Source: Amycolatopsis xylanica (GTDB taxonomy: Bacteria > Actinomycetota > Actinomycetes > Mycobacteriales > Pseudonocardiaceae). From it: 64,000 nt of DNA. Made by a program: the position numbers and the translations under genes. The DNA lies in contig NZ_FNON01000009.1 of assembly GCF_900107045.1 (NCBI RefSeq), forward strand, positions 248,001 to 312,000, written 5' to 3'. This document shows, one piece after another, positions 8,120 through 15,863 of this stretch; position 1 is the first letter of the stretch, and each line of letters begins with the position of its first letter. The notes under the pieces were generated by a model, which searched no databases, had not been told where the DNA came from, and worked only from the letters and a program-made list of their open reading frames with translations.

Positions 8120-9247
8120 CTAAGCCTTGAAACGGCCGGGCCGCCAGCCACGCTTGCGTCCACTTCGGACGGCCGCGACCGCGATCCCGGCCACCACCGC
8201 GGCGCCGACCCCGCCGACCGCGATGACCCCGGAGAAGGTGTCCGACTCGGGACGACGAGCCGCCTGCGCCGGAATGATCGAGCCCGCCGAACCGGCGGAT
8301 TTCCCTTGCGCGCCAGGCGGTGTGGCGTCCGCCGGGATCTGCGCGGACACCGCGGCGTAGGCGTCGAGCATGCCCCAGCCGCGCTTGGGATCCTGGGCGC
8401 CACTGGCCGGGCGGTTGGCGGTGAGCAGCAGCCGCGTGACGACCTGGTCCGGCGTCAGTGACGGGTGATACGCCCGCACGAGCGCGGCGGCGCCAGCCAC
8501 GTAGGCGGCGGCCAGGCTCGGGTCACTGATCAGATAACGGTGCGCGACCTGGCCGTTCGCGTCGGCCGAGGTGCTCACCAAATCGGCTCCCGGCGCGGAA
8601 ATCCTGATGTAGTCACCGGATTCCTGCTGCACCGGCTCGCCCGCCTGGTTCACCGAACCGACCGCGAGCACACCCGGCGTCGCCGCCGGATACGACCGGG
8701 CGCCCTGCTGCGTCGCGCCGGCGGGCGCGATAACCACCGAGCCGCGTTCCTTCGCGCCGGCCACGGCGGCGGTCAGCGCGGGGCTGTCCACAGGCGACGG
8801 CACCGCGACCAGGATGACCCCGGCCTTGGCCTGCGCGGCCGTGTCGATGGCGGCGGCGAGGTTCGCCGGATCCGCCTTGACCGGCAACAGTTTCACGCCG
8901 GGCGCGATCCCGGTGAACGTGGTCGCCGAGCTCTTCTGCGCGCCGACGATCCCGGCCGCGACGGTGCCGCGGCCATCACAGTCGGCGTCGGCGTTGCCGA
9001 GGATCTGGCCGGGCCCGAACTGGCCGTTGTCCCCGTCGACACCGGGCGCGAGCACCGCGACCGTCTGCCCGGTTCCCGTGGTCAGCGGCCAGATCTTGGC
9101 CGGGTCGACCAGTTTCTGCCCCCATGGCACACCGCCGGCGTACCGTCCACTGGGATTCGCGCATTGCGAGTTCTGCTGCGCGTGCGCGAGCGGGGTGAGG
9201 GTGGTGAGCGCGGCGCAAACCCCGGTCACCGCGAGGATCCGCTTCAC
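8120..9247 (-). CDS. mycP: Mycosin-family (S8) protein with a lost catalytic triad
   Basis: 375 residues from a GTG whose first bases overlap the stop of the upstream kinase gene (GTGA at 9244-9247). It has the mycosin architecture: signal peptide ending near LAHAQQ, subtilisin-like domain, Pro/Gly linker (residues 310-335) and a C-terminal membrane helix (GVIAVGGVGAAVVAGIAVAA) with a basic tail. The active-site positions are altered: VAVLAPGV where mycosins have D-T-G, DGRGT where they have GHGT, and APAGA at the oxyanion Asn. Only the Ser of the last motif (DPSLAAAYVAG) remains. It is probably an inactive, structural mycosin; mycosins also stabilise the ESX membrane complex. Confidence 0.85.
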   Translation of the reverse strand: MKRILAVTGVCAALTTLTPLAHAQQNSQCANPSGRYAGGVPWGQKLVDPAKIWPLTTGTGQTVAVLAPGVDGDNGQFGPGQILGNADADCDGRGTVAAGIVGAQKSSATTFTGIAPGVKLLPVKADPANLAAAIDTAAQAKAGVILVAVPSPVDSPALTAAVAGAKERGSVVIAPAGATQQGARSYPAATPGVLAVGSVNQAGEPVQQESGDYIRISAPGADLVSTSADANGQVAHRYLISDPSLAAAYVAGAAALVRAYHPSLTPDQVVTRLLLTANRPASGAQDPKRGWGMLDAYAAVSAQIPADATPPGAQGKSAGSAGSIIPAQAARRPESDTFSGVIAVGGVGAAVVAGIAVAAVRSGRKRGWRPGRFKA

Positions 9248-10524
9248 CGCGGCACCCACAGCGTGACGCGCGTGCCGCGTCCCGGCCAGGATTCGATGTG
9301 ACACCGTCCGCCCACTTCGGCGAGCCTGGCCCGCATGGAATTGCTGACGCCGAAGCCCGCGGGGCGCTTGCCCTCGTCGTAGCCGACTCCGTGATCGCGC
9401 GTGATCACCGCGATGCCACCGTCCCTCTCCTCCATGCGCACCACGACCGATCCGGTGCCCGCGTGCTTTATCGTATTGCGTAAAGCTTCCCGCACGGCAT
9501 CCCGAACCGCCACCAATCGCACATCCGGCAAAATGTCATCGGGGATATCGGCCACCACCAGCTGCGCACGCAACCCGTCACGCGCCATTTCCGTGGCCAG
9601 CCCGGCCAATTCGGCACCCAGCCCGGCAGGCGAGCCGTCCTCGTCATACGCGAGCCCGCGCCGCACCTGGTTGGCCTGCGCCCGCGCGGCGTCGCGCAGC
9701 TTGCGAAGCTGTTCCCGCGGATCGGTCTCGTCCTCCGGCGACTCCATCGCCATGACTTCCAGCGACTGCAAGACGGTGTCGTGCAACGTCCGGTCCCCGC
9801 GCGCCCGTTCGGCCGTCCGCCCCTGCCGGATCCCGATCGCCAGCGCGAGCCGTGTCCCCAGCCCGACGAGCACCAGCACCCCGACGGCGGTCGCGACGGC
9901 GGCGAGCAGCATCCCCGTCCCGCCGACCACACCCGCGAGGTCGGCGCCCATCAAGTACTGCAAGGGAATCCCGAGCGCGGTGAGCACGAGCCCCGACGGC
10001 ACACCCCGCGCGACCGTCCACAACGCGACGGTGCCGGTGAAGTACACCCACGGCACCGAGGTCGCGTTCGCGTTGACCTGACCGACCACGAGGCCGGCGG
10101 CGACGGCGAACCCGGCATCCGACCACAGCAGCACCCGCCGGATCGTGCCCCGCCGATCGGGCACCTTGAGCACCCACACGGTCGCGCCGAGACTGCCCGC
10201 GAACCCGAGCACCGCCACCAGGCACGCGGCCCAGGCGTTCCCGAACCCTTGCGCGACCACAAGCCACAGCGCGGTCGCGGGAAGCAGCACGATCCGATAC
10301 GCCAAAGGGAGCAGCACGGCGTACGTCGTCGCCCGCGCCATCAGCGAATTCCGCGGCGCGACGGCATCGGTCGCGGCGAGCGCCCGTATCCGCTGCGCAC
10401 CGGGCACCATGGCCGGATCGTCGATCTCCGGCGGCAGCTCACGCGGAGTCCCCGCGAGCACGGGCGCACCCTTCCTCAGCAAGGCAGGCAAAAAGGCGCT
10501 ACGCCGTTCCCCGACCGACGCCAT
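9244..10524 (-). CDS. Membrane histidine kinase, NarL-type partner (orphan)
   Basis: 426 residues. Several hydrophobic helices lie between residues about 70 and 225 (LPLAYRIVLLPATALWLVV, AACLVAVLGFAGSLG, GMLLAAVATAVGVLVLVG). Next come a HisKA_3 phosphoacceptor (LHDTVLQSLEVMA) and a HATPase domain with N-box EALRNTIKHAG and glycine boxes DHGVGYDEG and PAGFGVSNSMRAR. AAGGGG precedes the ATG. No response regulator gene lies next to it. The stop overlaps the mycosin start, so the kinase and the mycosin-like protein are made together, which ties sensing to the ESX system. Confidence 0.88.
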   Translation of the reverse strand: MASVGERRSAFLPALLRKGAPVLAGTPRELPPEIDDPAMVPGAQRIRALAATDAVAPRNSLMARATTYAVLLPLAYRIVLLPATALWLVVAQGFGNAWAACLVAVLGFAGSLGATVWVLKVPDRRGTIRRVLLWSDAGFAVAAGLVVGQVNANATSVPWVYFTGTVALWTVARGVPSGLVLTALGIPLQYLMGADLAGVVGGTGMLLAAVATAVGVLVLVGLGTRLALAIGIRQGRTAERARGDRTLHDTVLQSLEVMAMESPEDETDPREQLRKLRDAARAQANQVRRGLAYDEDGSPAGLGAELAGLATEMARDGLRAQLVVADIPDDILPDVRLVAVRDAVREALRNTIKHAGTGSVVVRMEERDGGIAVITRDHGVGYDEGKRPAGFGVSNSMRARLAEVGGRCHIESWPGRGTRVTLWVPR

Positions 10525-10605
10525 CCCAAGCCCCTTCTCGCCAGCCTGGTACTTCTAGCAAGAACCGCCCGGTTGGACAACCACCAACCAGGTGCACCCC
10601 CAAAC

Positions 10606-10714
10606 CCCGAAAGGGGCGTTCGTCAGATCCAGAAGCCCGAAAGCCACTTTCGTCAGATCGCATCTGACGAAAGTGGCTTTCGGGCTATCACACCTGACGA
10701 ACGCCCCTTTCGGG
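10606..10714. terminator. Nested palindrome after nadC (family A, copy 1)
   Basis: Inner arms of 25 bases (core AGCCACTTTCGTCAGAT, 10634-10658 and 10662-10686) with a 3-base loop are enclosed by CCCGAAAGGGGCGTTCGTCA and its complement (10606-10626, 10694-10714). It sits 7 bases past the nadC stop and probably ends nadABC transcription. The same words recur at 25567, 41744 and 57761. Confidence 0.7.
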
Positions 10715-10720
10715 CTAGGT

Positions 10721-11614
10721 CTAGCGGAGGTCCATGCCGAGGTCGAGGGCGGCGGCCGAGTGGGTCAAGGAGCCTACGGAGAGGTAGTCGACGCCGGTGT
10801 CCGCGTAGGCGCGGGCGTTCGCCAGCCTCAGGCCGCCCGAGGATTCGAGGCGGGTCTTCGGGGAGACCTCGTCGCGGCGCGCCACCGCGCGGGCGCAGTC
10901 CTCGGGGGTGAAGTTGTCCAAGAGGACCTCGTCGGCGCCCGCCGCCAAGGCCTCGTCGAGCTGGACGAGCGTGTCGACCTCGATCTCGCAGGCGAGCGTC
11001 GGCGCGTGACGGCGCGCGGCTTCCAGCGCCGCCGTGACCGAGCCGGCCGCGACCACGTGGTTGTCCTTGATCAGGACCGCGTCACCGAGACCGAGCCGGT
11101 GGTTGACGCCGCCGCCGCACCGGACCGCGTACTTCTCCAGCAGCCGCAGGCCGGGCAGCGTCTTGCGCGAGTCGCGGATCGCGCAGCCGGTGCCATCGAC
11201 TGCGGACACCCAGGCCGCCGTCGTCGTCGCGATGCCGGACAGGTGGCAGAGCAGGTTCAACGCCGTGCGCTCCGCGGTCAGCAGGCCGCGCACCGGACCG
11301 CGCACGACGAGCGCGGGCTCGCCCGCGACCAGGCGACTGCCGTCGTCGCGGCGGCCGAGCACTTCGTAGCCGTCGCCGAGGACGGCGTCGAAGACCGCCA
11401 GCGCGACGGGGAGGCCCGAGACGACGCCGGTCACGCGCGGGGTGAGTTCCGCGACCGCGACGGCGTCGGCGGCCACGGTGGACTCCGTCGTCGCGTCGGG
11501 GCCGTAGCGCAGGTCTTCGCCGAGCGCGGTCTCCACCACGCGGCGGACATCTTCGACGTCAAGGCCAGTGTGGATCAGTTCCGCCTTGGCCAGGCTGGAA
11601 AATTCGTGGATCAT
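10721..11614 (-). CDS. nadC: Nicotinate-nucleotide pyrophosphorylase (quinolinate phosphoribosyltransferase)
   Basis: 297 residues, normal family length. It converts quinolinate and PRPP to nicotinate mononucleotide, the last step of this operon. Visible signatures are IRDSRKTLPGLRLLEKYAV with the Arg and Lys phosphate-binding residues, GGGVNHRLGL, and the C-terminal barrel motifs LDNFTPE, ESSGGL and DYLSVGSLTHS. The ATG overlaps the nadB stop by ATGA at 11611-11614, giving coupled translation. A nested palindrome follows directly. Confidence 0.96.
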   Translation of the reverse strand: MIHEFSSLAKAELIHTGLDVEDVRRVVETALGEDLRYGPDATTESTVAADAVAVAELTPRVTGVVSGLPVALAVFDAVLGDGYEVLGRRDDGSRLVAGEPALVVRGPVRGLLTAERTALNLLCHLSGIATTTAAWVSAVDGTGCAIRDSRKTLPGLRLLEKYAVRCGGGVNHRLGLGDAVLIKDNHVVAAGSVTAALEAARRHAPTLACEIEVDTLVQLDEALAAGADEVLLDNFTPEDCARAVARRDEVSPKTRLESSGGLRLANARAYADTGVDYLSVGSLTHSAAALDLGMDLR

Positions 11615-13263
11615 GCCGCTCCTTCCGTCAAGACCGGATCTGCGAGCACCGGCTGCCCGGAAGGGCTGAGCCGGATCAACTGGCTGCGCAGCCAGCCGAA
11701 GTCGTCACGTTCGGGGAAATCCGTGCGCACATGGCACCCACGCGACTCGGTGCGCCGGGCGGCCGCCGTGACGAGCGCCTGCGCGACGAGCGTCAGCGCG
11801 GCGTCTTCCACGGCCCGGTGCGTCCACAGCAGACTGTCCACTGTCGACAAATCGAGCACCGAGCTGATCACCGCGAGCCCTTCGGCGTCACGGCCGATGG
11901 CGCCGTAGCGGCTCATCACGCGCTGCAGCGAGTCGCGGTCGGCGATCGGCGCGAGCACGGTTTCCGGCAGCCTGCCGTGCTTCGGGTCGGGCAGCAGACC
12001 GGCCGCGAGGTCGGCCGCGACCGCGTGCGCGACGCGTTCGCCGACGACGAGGCCTTCGAGCAAACTGTTGGACGCCAAGCGGTTCGCGCCGTGCAGCCCC
12101 GTCCTGGCGACCTCGCCCGCCGCGTACAGCCCGCGCACGCTGGTGCGTCCGTCCACTGTGGCCACCACGCCACCGCACGCGAAATGCGCGGCGGGCGTGA
12201 CCGGGATGGGCTCCCGCGTCGGGTCGAACCCCGCGGCCATCGACGCGGCGTACACCGTCGGGAACCGGGCGGCGAACCCGGAAACACCGGTGGCGTCCAG
12301 GAAAACGTGATCGTCGACGCCGCCGGGCGCGAGCGTCATCCGGCGGGTGATGGCCGCCGACACGACATCGCGCGGCGCCAGGTCGCCGAGCGGGTGAACG
12401 CCCTGCATGACCGGCGCGCCCGCGCCGTCGAGCAGGGTGGCGCCCTCGCCGCGGACGGCCTCGGTCACCAGCGGGCAGCGCCCGCGCGCGCCCGGCGTGT
12501 ACAGCACCGTCGGGTGGAACTGCACGAACTCGAGGTCAGCGACGTGCGCGCCCGCGCGCAACGCGAGCGCGAGGCCGTCACCGGTGGCGATCTCGGGGTT
12601 CGACGTCGCCTGGTACAGCTGGCCGATGCCCCCGCTCGCCAGCAGCACCGCCGCCGCGCGGACGACGCCGGGCGTGCCCGCGCGGTCGAGCACGGTCACA
12701 CCCGCGACCTCGCCGAGCGGCGTGCGCAGCGCGTCGACCGCGATGTGCCCTTCGAGCACCGGCACCCGGCGGCCGCCCGCCTGCGCGACCAGTGTCCGTT
12801 CGACCTCGGCGCCCGTGGCGTCGCCGCCCGCGTGGATCACGCGGAACGCGCTGTGCCCGCCTTCGCGGGTCCGCGCGAGCCCTGGCCGCGAGGCCGCCGG
12901 GTCGAAGGTCGCACCGGAAGCGCGAAGCCTGGCCACCGCGGCCGGTCCGCCCGCCAGGATCTCGCGGACCGCGTCTTCGTCGCACAGCCCGCCGCCCGCG
13001 ACGAGCGTGTCCTCCGCGTGCTGGGCGACCGAGTCGCCTTCGTCGTGCTCACCGTCGAGCACGACGGCGACCCCGCCCTGCGCCCAGCGGGTGTTGCCAT
13101 CCTCGACAGCGGCTTTCGTGATGACCAGGACGTGCAACCCGAGTTCCTGGGCGCGCAGTGCTGCGGTGAGCCCGGCGACCCCGCTGCCGATCACCACGAG
13201 ATCGGCGCGGGCCTCCCACGCGGGGCGGGTTTTCGCCTGATGGTCGCTAACCCCGTCCATCAT
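11611..13263 (-). CDS. nadB: L-aspartate oxidase
   Basis: 550 residues. It is a flavoenzyme that oxidises L-aspartate to iminoaspartate, which NadA condenses to quinolinate. The FAD Rossmann motif VVIGSGVAGLTAALRAQ lies at residues 24-40. The succinate-dehydrogenase-like motifs RWAQGGVA, GGHSAFRVIHAGGD, LEFVQFHPT, HFACGGV and LHGANRLASNSLLEG are all present. The C-terminal helical domain is intact. The start overlaps the nadA stop and the stop overlaps the nadC start, so the three enzymes are translated as a unit. Confidence 0.96.
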   Translation of the reverse strand: MMDGVSDHQAKTRPAWEARADLVVIGSGVAGLTAALRAQELGLHVLVITKAAVEDGNTRWAQGGVAVVLDGEHDEGDSVAQHAEDTLVAGGGLCDEDAVREILAGGPAAVARLRASGATFDPAASRPGLARTREGGHSAFRVIHAGGDATGAEVERTLVAQAGGRRVPVLEGHIAVDALRTPLGEVAGVTVLDRAGTPGVVRAAAVLLASGGIGQLYQATSNPEIATGDGLALALRAGAHVADLEFVQFHPTVLYTPGARGRCPLVTEAVRGEGATLLDGAGAPVMQGVHPLGDLAPRDVVSAAITRRMTLAPGGVDDHVFLDATGVSGFAARFPTVYAASMAAGFDPTREPIPVTPAAHFACGGVVATVDGRTSVRGLYAAGEVARTGLHGANRLASNSLLEGLVVGERVAHAVAADLAAGLLPDPKHGRLPETVLAPIADRDSLQRVMSRYGAIGRDAEGLAVISSVLDLSTVDSLLWTHRAVEDAALTLVAQALVTAAARRTESRGCHVRTDFPERDDFGWLRSQLIRLSPSGQPVLADPVLTEGAA

Positions 13264-14282
13264 TCACCGCCGCCAGGCTTGCCGATCTCGATCATCCGCT
13301 GCACCGAAGCCTTCGCGCGGGCGGCCGTTTCAAGGTCGACATGGACCTCGTCGGCGCCCTCGCGCAGCGACCGCAGCAGCGCCGCCGGCGTGATCATCTT
13401 CATGTACCGGCACGAGGCCCGCTCGTTCACCGCGCGGAAGTCGATCTCCGGCGCGGCCTTGCGCAGCTGGTGGATCATGCCGATCTCGGTGGCGACCAGC
13501 ACGGTCGACGCCTTGGTGTCGCGCGCGGCGGTCACCATGTCCCCTGTGGACAGGATCTTGACCCGCGCCGGCGCCACCGTGCCCTCGCCCGCGAGGTAGA
13601 GCGCCGAGGTCGCGCAGCCGCATTCCGGGTGGATGAACAGGTCCGCATCGGGGTTCGCGGCGGCCCGCTCGGCCAGCTCGGGACCGTTGATCCCGGCGTG
13701 TACGTGGCACTCGCCCGCCCAGATGTGGATGTTGTCCCGGCCGGTCTCCCGCTTGACGTGCGCGCCGAGGAACTGGTCGGGACAAAAGAGAACTTCCTGG
13801 TCAGCGGGAATGGACCGGACCACGTCCACCGCGTTCGACGAGGTGCAGCAGATGTCGGTCTCGGCCTTGACCTCGGCGGTCGTGTTCACATAGGACACCA
13901 CGACCGCGCCGGGGTGCTGCGCCTTCCACTCGCGCAGCTGGGCGCCGGTGATCGAGTCAGCCAGCGAGCAGCCCGCCCGCGCGTCCGGGATCAGCACGGT
14001 CTTGTGCGGCGCCAGGATCTTCGCGGTCTCGGCCATGAAGTGGACGCCACAGAAGACGATGGTGGACGCGTCGCTGCTCGCCGCGATCCGGCTCAGCGCC
14101 AGCGAATCACCGGTGAAGTCGGCGATGTCCTGGATCTCCGGGATCTGGTAGTTGTGCGCCAGCAGCACCGCGTCGCGCTTGCGGGCGAGTGCCCGAACCT
14201 CCTCGGCCCAAGCGGCGTTCGCCTCGACGCCACCGTAAGGCGTGAGCCCTTCCGGCGTCTCCAGCGTGATCGTTCCGGTCAT
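13260..14282 (-). CDS. nadA: Quinolinate synthase (4Fe-4S)
   Basis: 340 residues. It condenses iminoaspartate with dihydroxyacetone phosphate to quinolinate using a 4Fe-4S cluster. Family signatures are LLAHNYQIPEIQDIADFTGD, VFCGVHFMAETAKIL, DARAGCSLADS, GECHVHAGI and HPECGCATSA, which supply the three cluster cysteines. GGAGGG lies 5 bases before the ATG. It is the first gene of nadABC, transcribed away from the NrtR-like gene across a 49-base gap holding a palindrome, so NAD-responsive repression is likely. Confidence 0.96.
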   Translation of the reverse strand: MTGTITLETPEGLTPYGGVEANAAWAEEVRALARKRDAVLLAHNYQIPEIQDIADFTGDSLALSRIAASSDASTIVFCGVHFMAETAKILAPHKTVLIPDARAGCSLADSITGAQLREWKAQHPGAVVVSYVNTTAEVKAETDICCTSSNAVDVVRSIPADQEVLFCPDQFLGAHVKRETGRDNIHIWAGECHVHAGINGPELAERAAANPDADLFIHPECGCATSALYLAGEGTVAPARVKILSTGDMVTAARDTKASTVLVATEIGMIHQLRKAAPEIDFRAVNERASCRYMKMITPAALLRSLREGADEVHVDLETAARAKASVQRMIEIGKPGGGE

Positions 14283-14293
14283 GTGACCCTCCC

Positions 14294-14323
14294 TGGACCA
14301 CTCACCGGTTTTCGCCTTATAAT
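14294..14323 (+). promoter_or_regulatory. Promoter of the NrtR-like gene (leaderless)
   Basis: TGGACC (14294-14299), 18 bases, then a perfect TATAAT (14318-14323). The GTG start codon begins 8 bases further on, so the transcript should start at or beside the start codon. The opposite strand reads TATAAG at almost the same place, a likely -10 box for nadA. Confidence 0.6.
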
Positions 14324-14332
14324 CGAAAACCG
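14306..14332. promoter_or_regulatory. Palindrome over the nadA/nrtR divergent promoter, candidate NrtR operator
   Basis: CGGTTTTCG and CGAAAACCG form a perfect 9-base inverted repeat with a 9-base centre that contains the TATAAT box. It covers the -10 regions of both divergent genes and reaches the first base of the regulator's GTG. The position suits an autoregulated repressor that also controls nadABC. Confidence 0.6.
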
Positions 14333-15030
14333 TGCGAAGCCATATTAACAGCAGCGCCCCCCTGGCACACGAGGTCTTGGGGGCAGTACTTCAAGTGCGA
14401 TCGGACACACTGCGGGTGCTGTTGTGGCGTCGCGCCCTCGATCCGCACCTCGGACGCTGGTCGTTGCCGGGCGGGCGGCTGCGGCCGGACGAAGACGTCG
14501 AAACGTCCATCCGGCGGCAGCTGGCGGAGAAGGTCGACGTGCGCCAGCTCAAACACGTAGAGCAACTGGCGGTGTTCAGCTCACCTGATCGAGTGCCCGG
14601 CCCGCGGGTGGTCGCGACGGCGTTCCTCGGCCTCGTCCCCTCCGACGTCGACCCGGTGATCCCCGAGGACACGCGGTGGCACGACGTCGCCTCGCTCCCC
14701 CGCACGGCCTTCGACCACGAGTCGATCGTGCTGCGCGCCCGCGACCGGCTGCGCTCGAAGTTGTGCTACACAAACCTCGGTTTCGCACTGGCTCCTGAAG
14801 AATTCAGCGTCTCCGCCTTGCGATCGCTCTATTCGGCCGCGCTCGGCTACCGCGTCTCGGCCACCAACCTGCAACGCGTGCTGGCGCGGCGCGGCCTGCT
14901 GGTGCCGACCGGGAACACCGCGCCGTCCGGGCGCAGCGGCGGCCGTCCCGCCGCGCTTTTTTCCTTTGCGGGGGACGGCATGCAGATCACGGACCCGTTC
15001 GCGGTCTTCAAGCCGCCGCAGCACGGTTGA
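14332..15030 (+). CDS. nrtR: NrtR-type Nudix transcriptional regulator of NAD synthesis
   Basis: 232 residues. An N-terminal Nudix-like domain is followed by a winged-helix C-terminal region (ALRSLYSAALGYRVSATNLQRVLARRG). In the Nudix box region, GGRLRPDEDVETSIRRQLAEKV lacks the REUXEE core, as in NrtR repressors that bind ADP-ribose but do not hydrolyse it. Divergent orientation to nadABC and the palindrome between them support the role. GTG start, no ribosome site, TATAAT 8 bases upstream: a leaderless message. From memory, M. tuberculosis Rv1593c occupies the same place. Confidence 0.87.
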   Translation: MRSHINSSAPLAHEVLGAVLQVRSDTLRVLLWRRALDPHLGRWSLPGGRLRPDEDVETSIRRQLAEKVDVRQLKHVEQLAVFSSPDRVPGPRVVATAFLGLVPSDVDPVIPEDTRWHDVASLPRTAFDHESIVLRARDRLRSKLCYTNLGFALAPEEFSVSALRSLYSAALGYRVSATNLQRVLARRGLLVPTGNTAPSGRSGGRPAALFSFAGDGMQITDPFAVFKPPQHG

Positions 15031-15058
15031 TCACGCTGCGCGGTGGGCGGGTTCCCCG

Positions 15059-15064
15059 TACCGT
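15059..15064 (+). promoter_or_regulatory. -10 box of a leaderless transcript (LON-domain gene)
   Basis: TACCGT lies 7 bases before the GTG of the LON-domain gene, and no good ribosome site exists between them. Confidence 0.4.
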
Positions 15065-15071
15065 GTGAGTC

Positions 15072-15785
15072 GTGGCGAATCCGGTGGGTGGACGTGCGAC
15101 GACGACTTTGCCGTTGTTCCCACTGCAAACCGTGCTGCTGCCGGGTGTGCACCTGCCGCTGCACATCTTCGAACCCCGGTACCGGCAGCTGACCGTGGAC
15201 CTGGTCACCGGCACCGTGCCGAGCCAGGAGTTCGGCGTCATCGCGATCAAAGCCGCGCTGGTGCGCGAAATCGAGTCGGTGGACCACCTGCACGCGGTGG
15301 GCTGCACCGCCCAGCTCCGCGAGGCGAAGCGCCTCCCCGACGGCCGGTTCGACGTGGTCACCACCGGCAGGCGCCGGTTCCGCCTGCTGGAGGTCGACAC
15401 GACCTCGGCGCCCTACCTCGTAGGCACGGTCGAATGGCTTCCCGACGAGCCGCTCCCAGCGGGCAGCACGGACGTGGCCGACCGCCTCTCCACCGTCGCG
15501 CGCGCGGCTCACCAGCGCTACTGCGACTCGGCGTGGGAAAGCGACGACTGGCACGTCCCGCCGCCGGACACCCCGGCGCAGGACCTCGCCTACCTGCTGG
15601 CCGCCGACTGCCTGCTCCCGCTGGCCGACCGCCAGCGCCTGCTCGAGGAAACCCAGCCGTTGCGCCGCCTGCGCATGCTGTGCCGCCTGCTGACGCGCGA
15701 GGCGGGCTTCCTCTCGACCCTGCGTGCGGTCCCCGCCCCCATGTCGGAGTTCGCGGACCTCACCGGCCCCTCGACCCTGAACTGA
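15072..15785 (+). CDS. LON substrate-binding domain protein (stand-alone)
   Basis: 237 residues that match only the N-terminal domain of Lon protease: LPLFPLQTVLLPGVHLPLHI, FEPRYRQL, EFGVIAI and TTGRRRFRLLEVD are typical. There is no ATPase or Ser-Lys protease part, so it is not a protease itself. Such free LON-domain proteins are widespread in actinobacteria; their role is not established, and protein binding or quality control is the usual guess. It ends against a palindrome shared with the convergent M48 gene. Confidence 0.88.
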   Translation: MANPVGGRATTTLPLFPLQTVLLPGVHLPLHIFEPRYRQLTVDLVTGTVPSQEFGVIAIKAALVREIESVDHLHAVGCTAQLREAKRLPDGRFDVVTTGRRRFRLLEVDTTSAPYLVGTVEWLPDEPLPAGSTDVADRLSTVARAAHQRYCDSAWESDDWHVPPPDTPAQDLAYLLAADCLLPLADRQRLLEETQPLRRLRMLCRLLTREAGFLSTLRAVPAPMSEFADLTGPSTLN

Positions 15786-15805
15786 CCCCTAGGGGACCCC
15801 CGGAC

Positions 15806-15854
15806 GTTGTGAACGCCTCGTTCACAACCTTGGTCGTTGTGAACGAGGCGTTCA
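15806..15854. terminator. Palindrome between convergent genes (family D, copy 1)
   Basis: GAACGCCTCGTTCACAAC pairs with GTTGTGAACGAGGCGTTC (18 bases). The first arm also pairs with itself (GTTGTGAACG/CGTTCACAAC), so two hairpins compete. The same GTTGTGAACG word returns at 34144. Confidence 0.6.
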
Positions 15855-15863
15855 TGACGCAGC

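Noticed and set aside
10592..11908. Long plus-strand open frame opposite nadC
   Set aside because: High-GC shadow of nadC and nadB with Arg/Val-rich composition and no ribosome site. The same applies to other long opposite-strand frames in the window.
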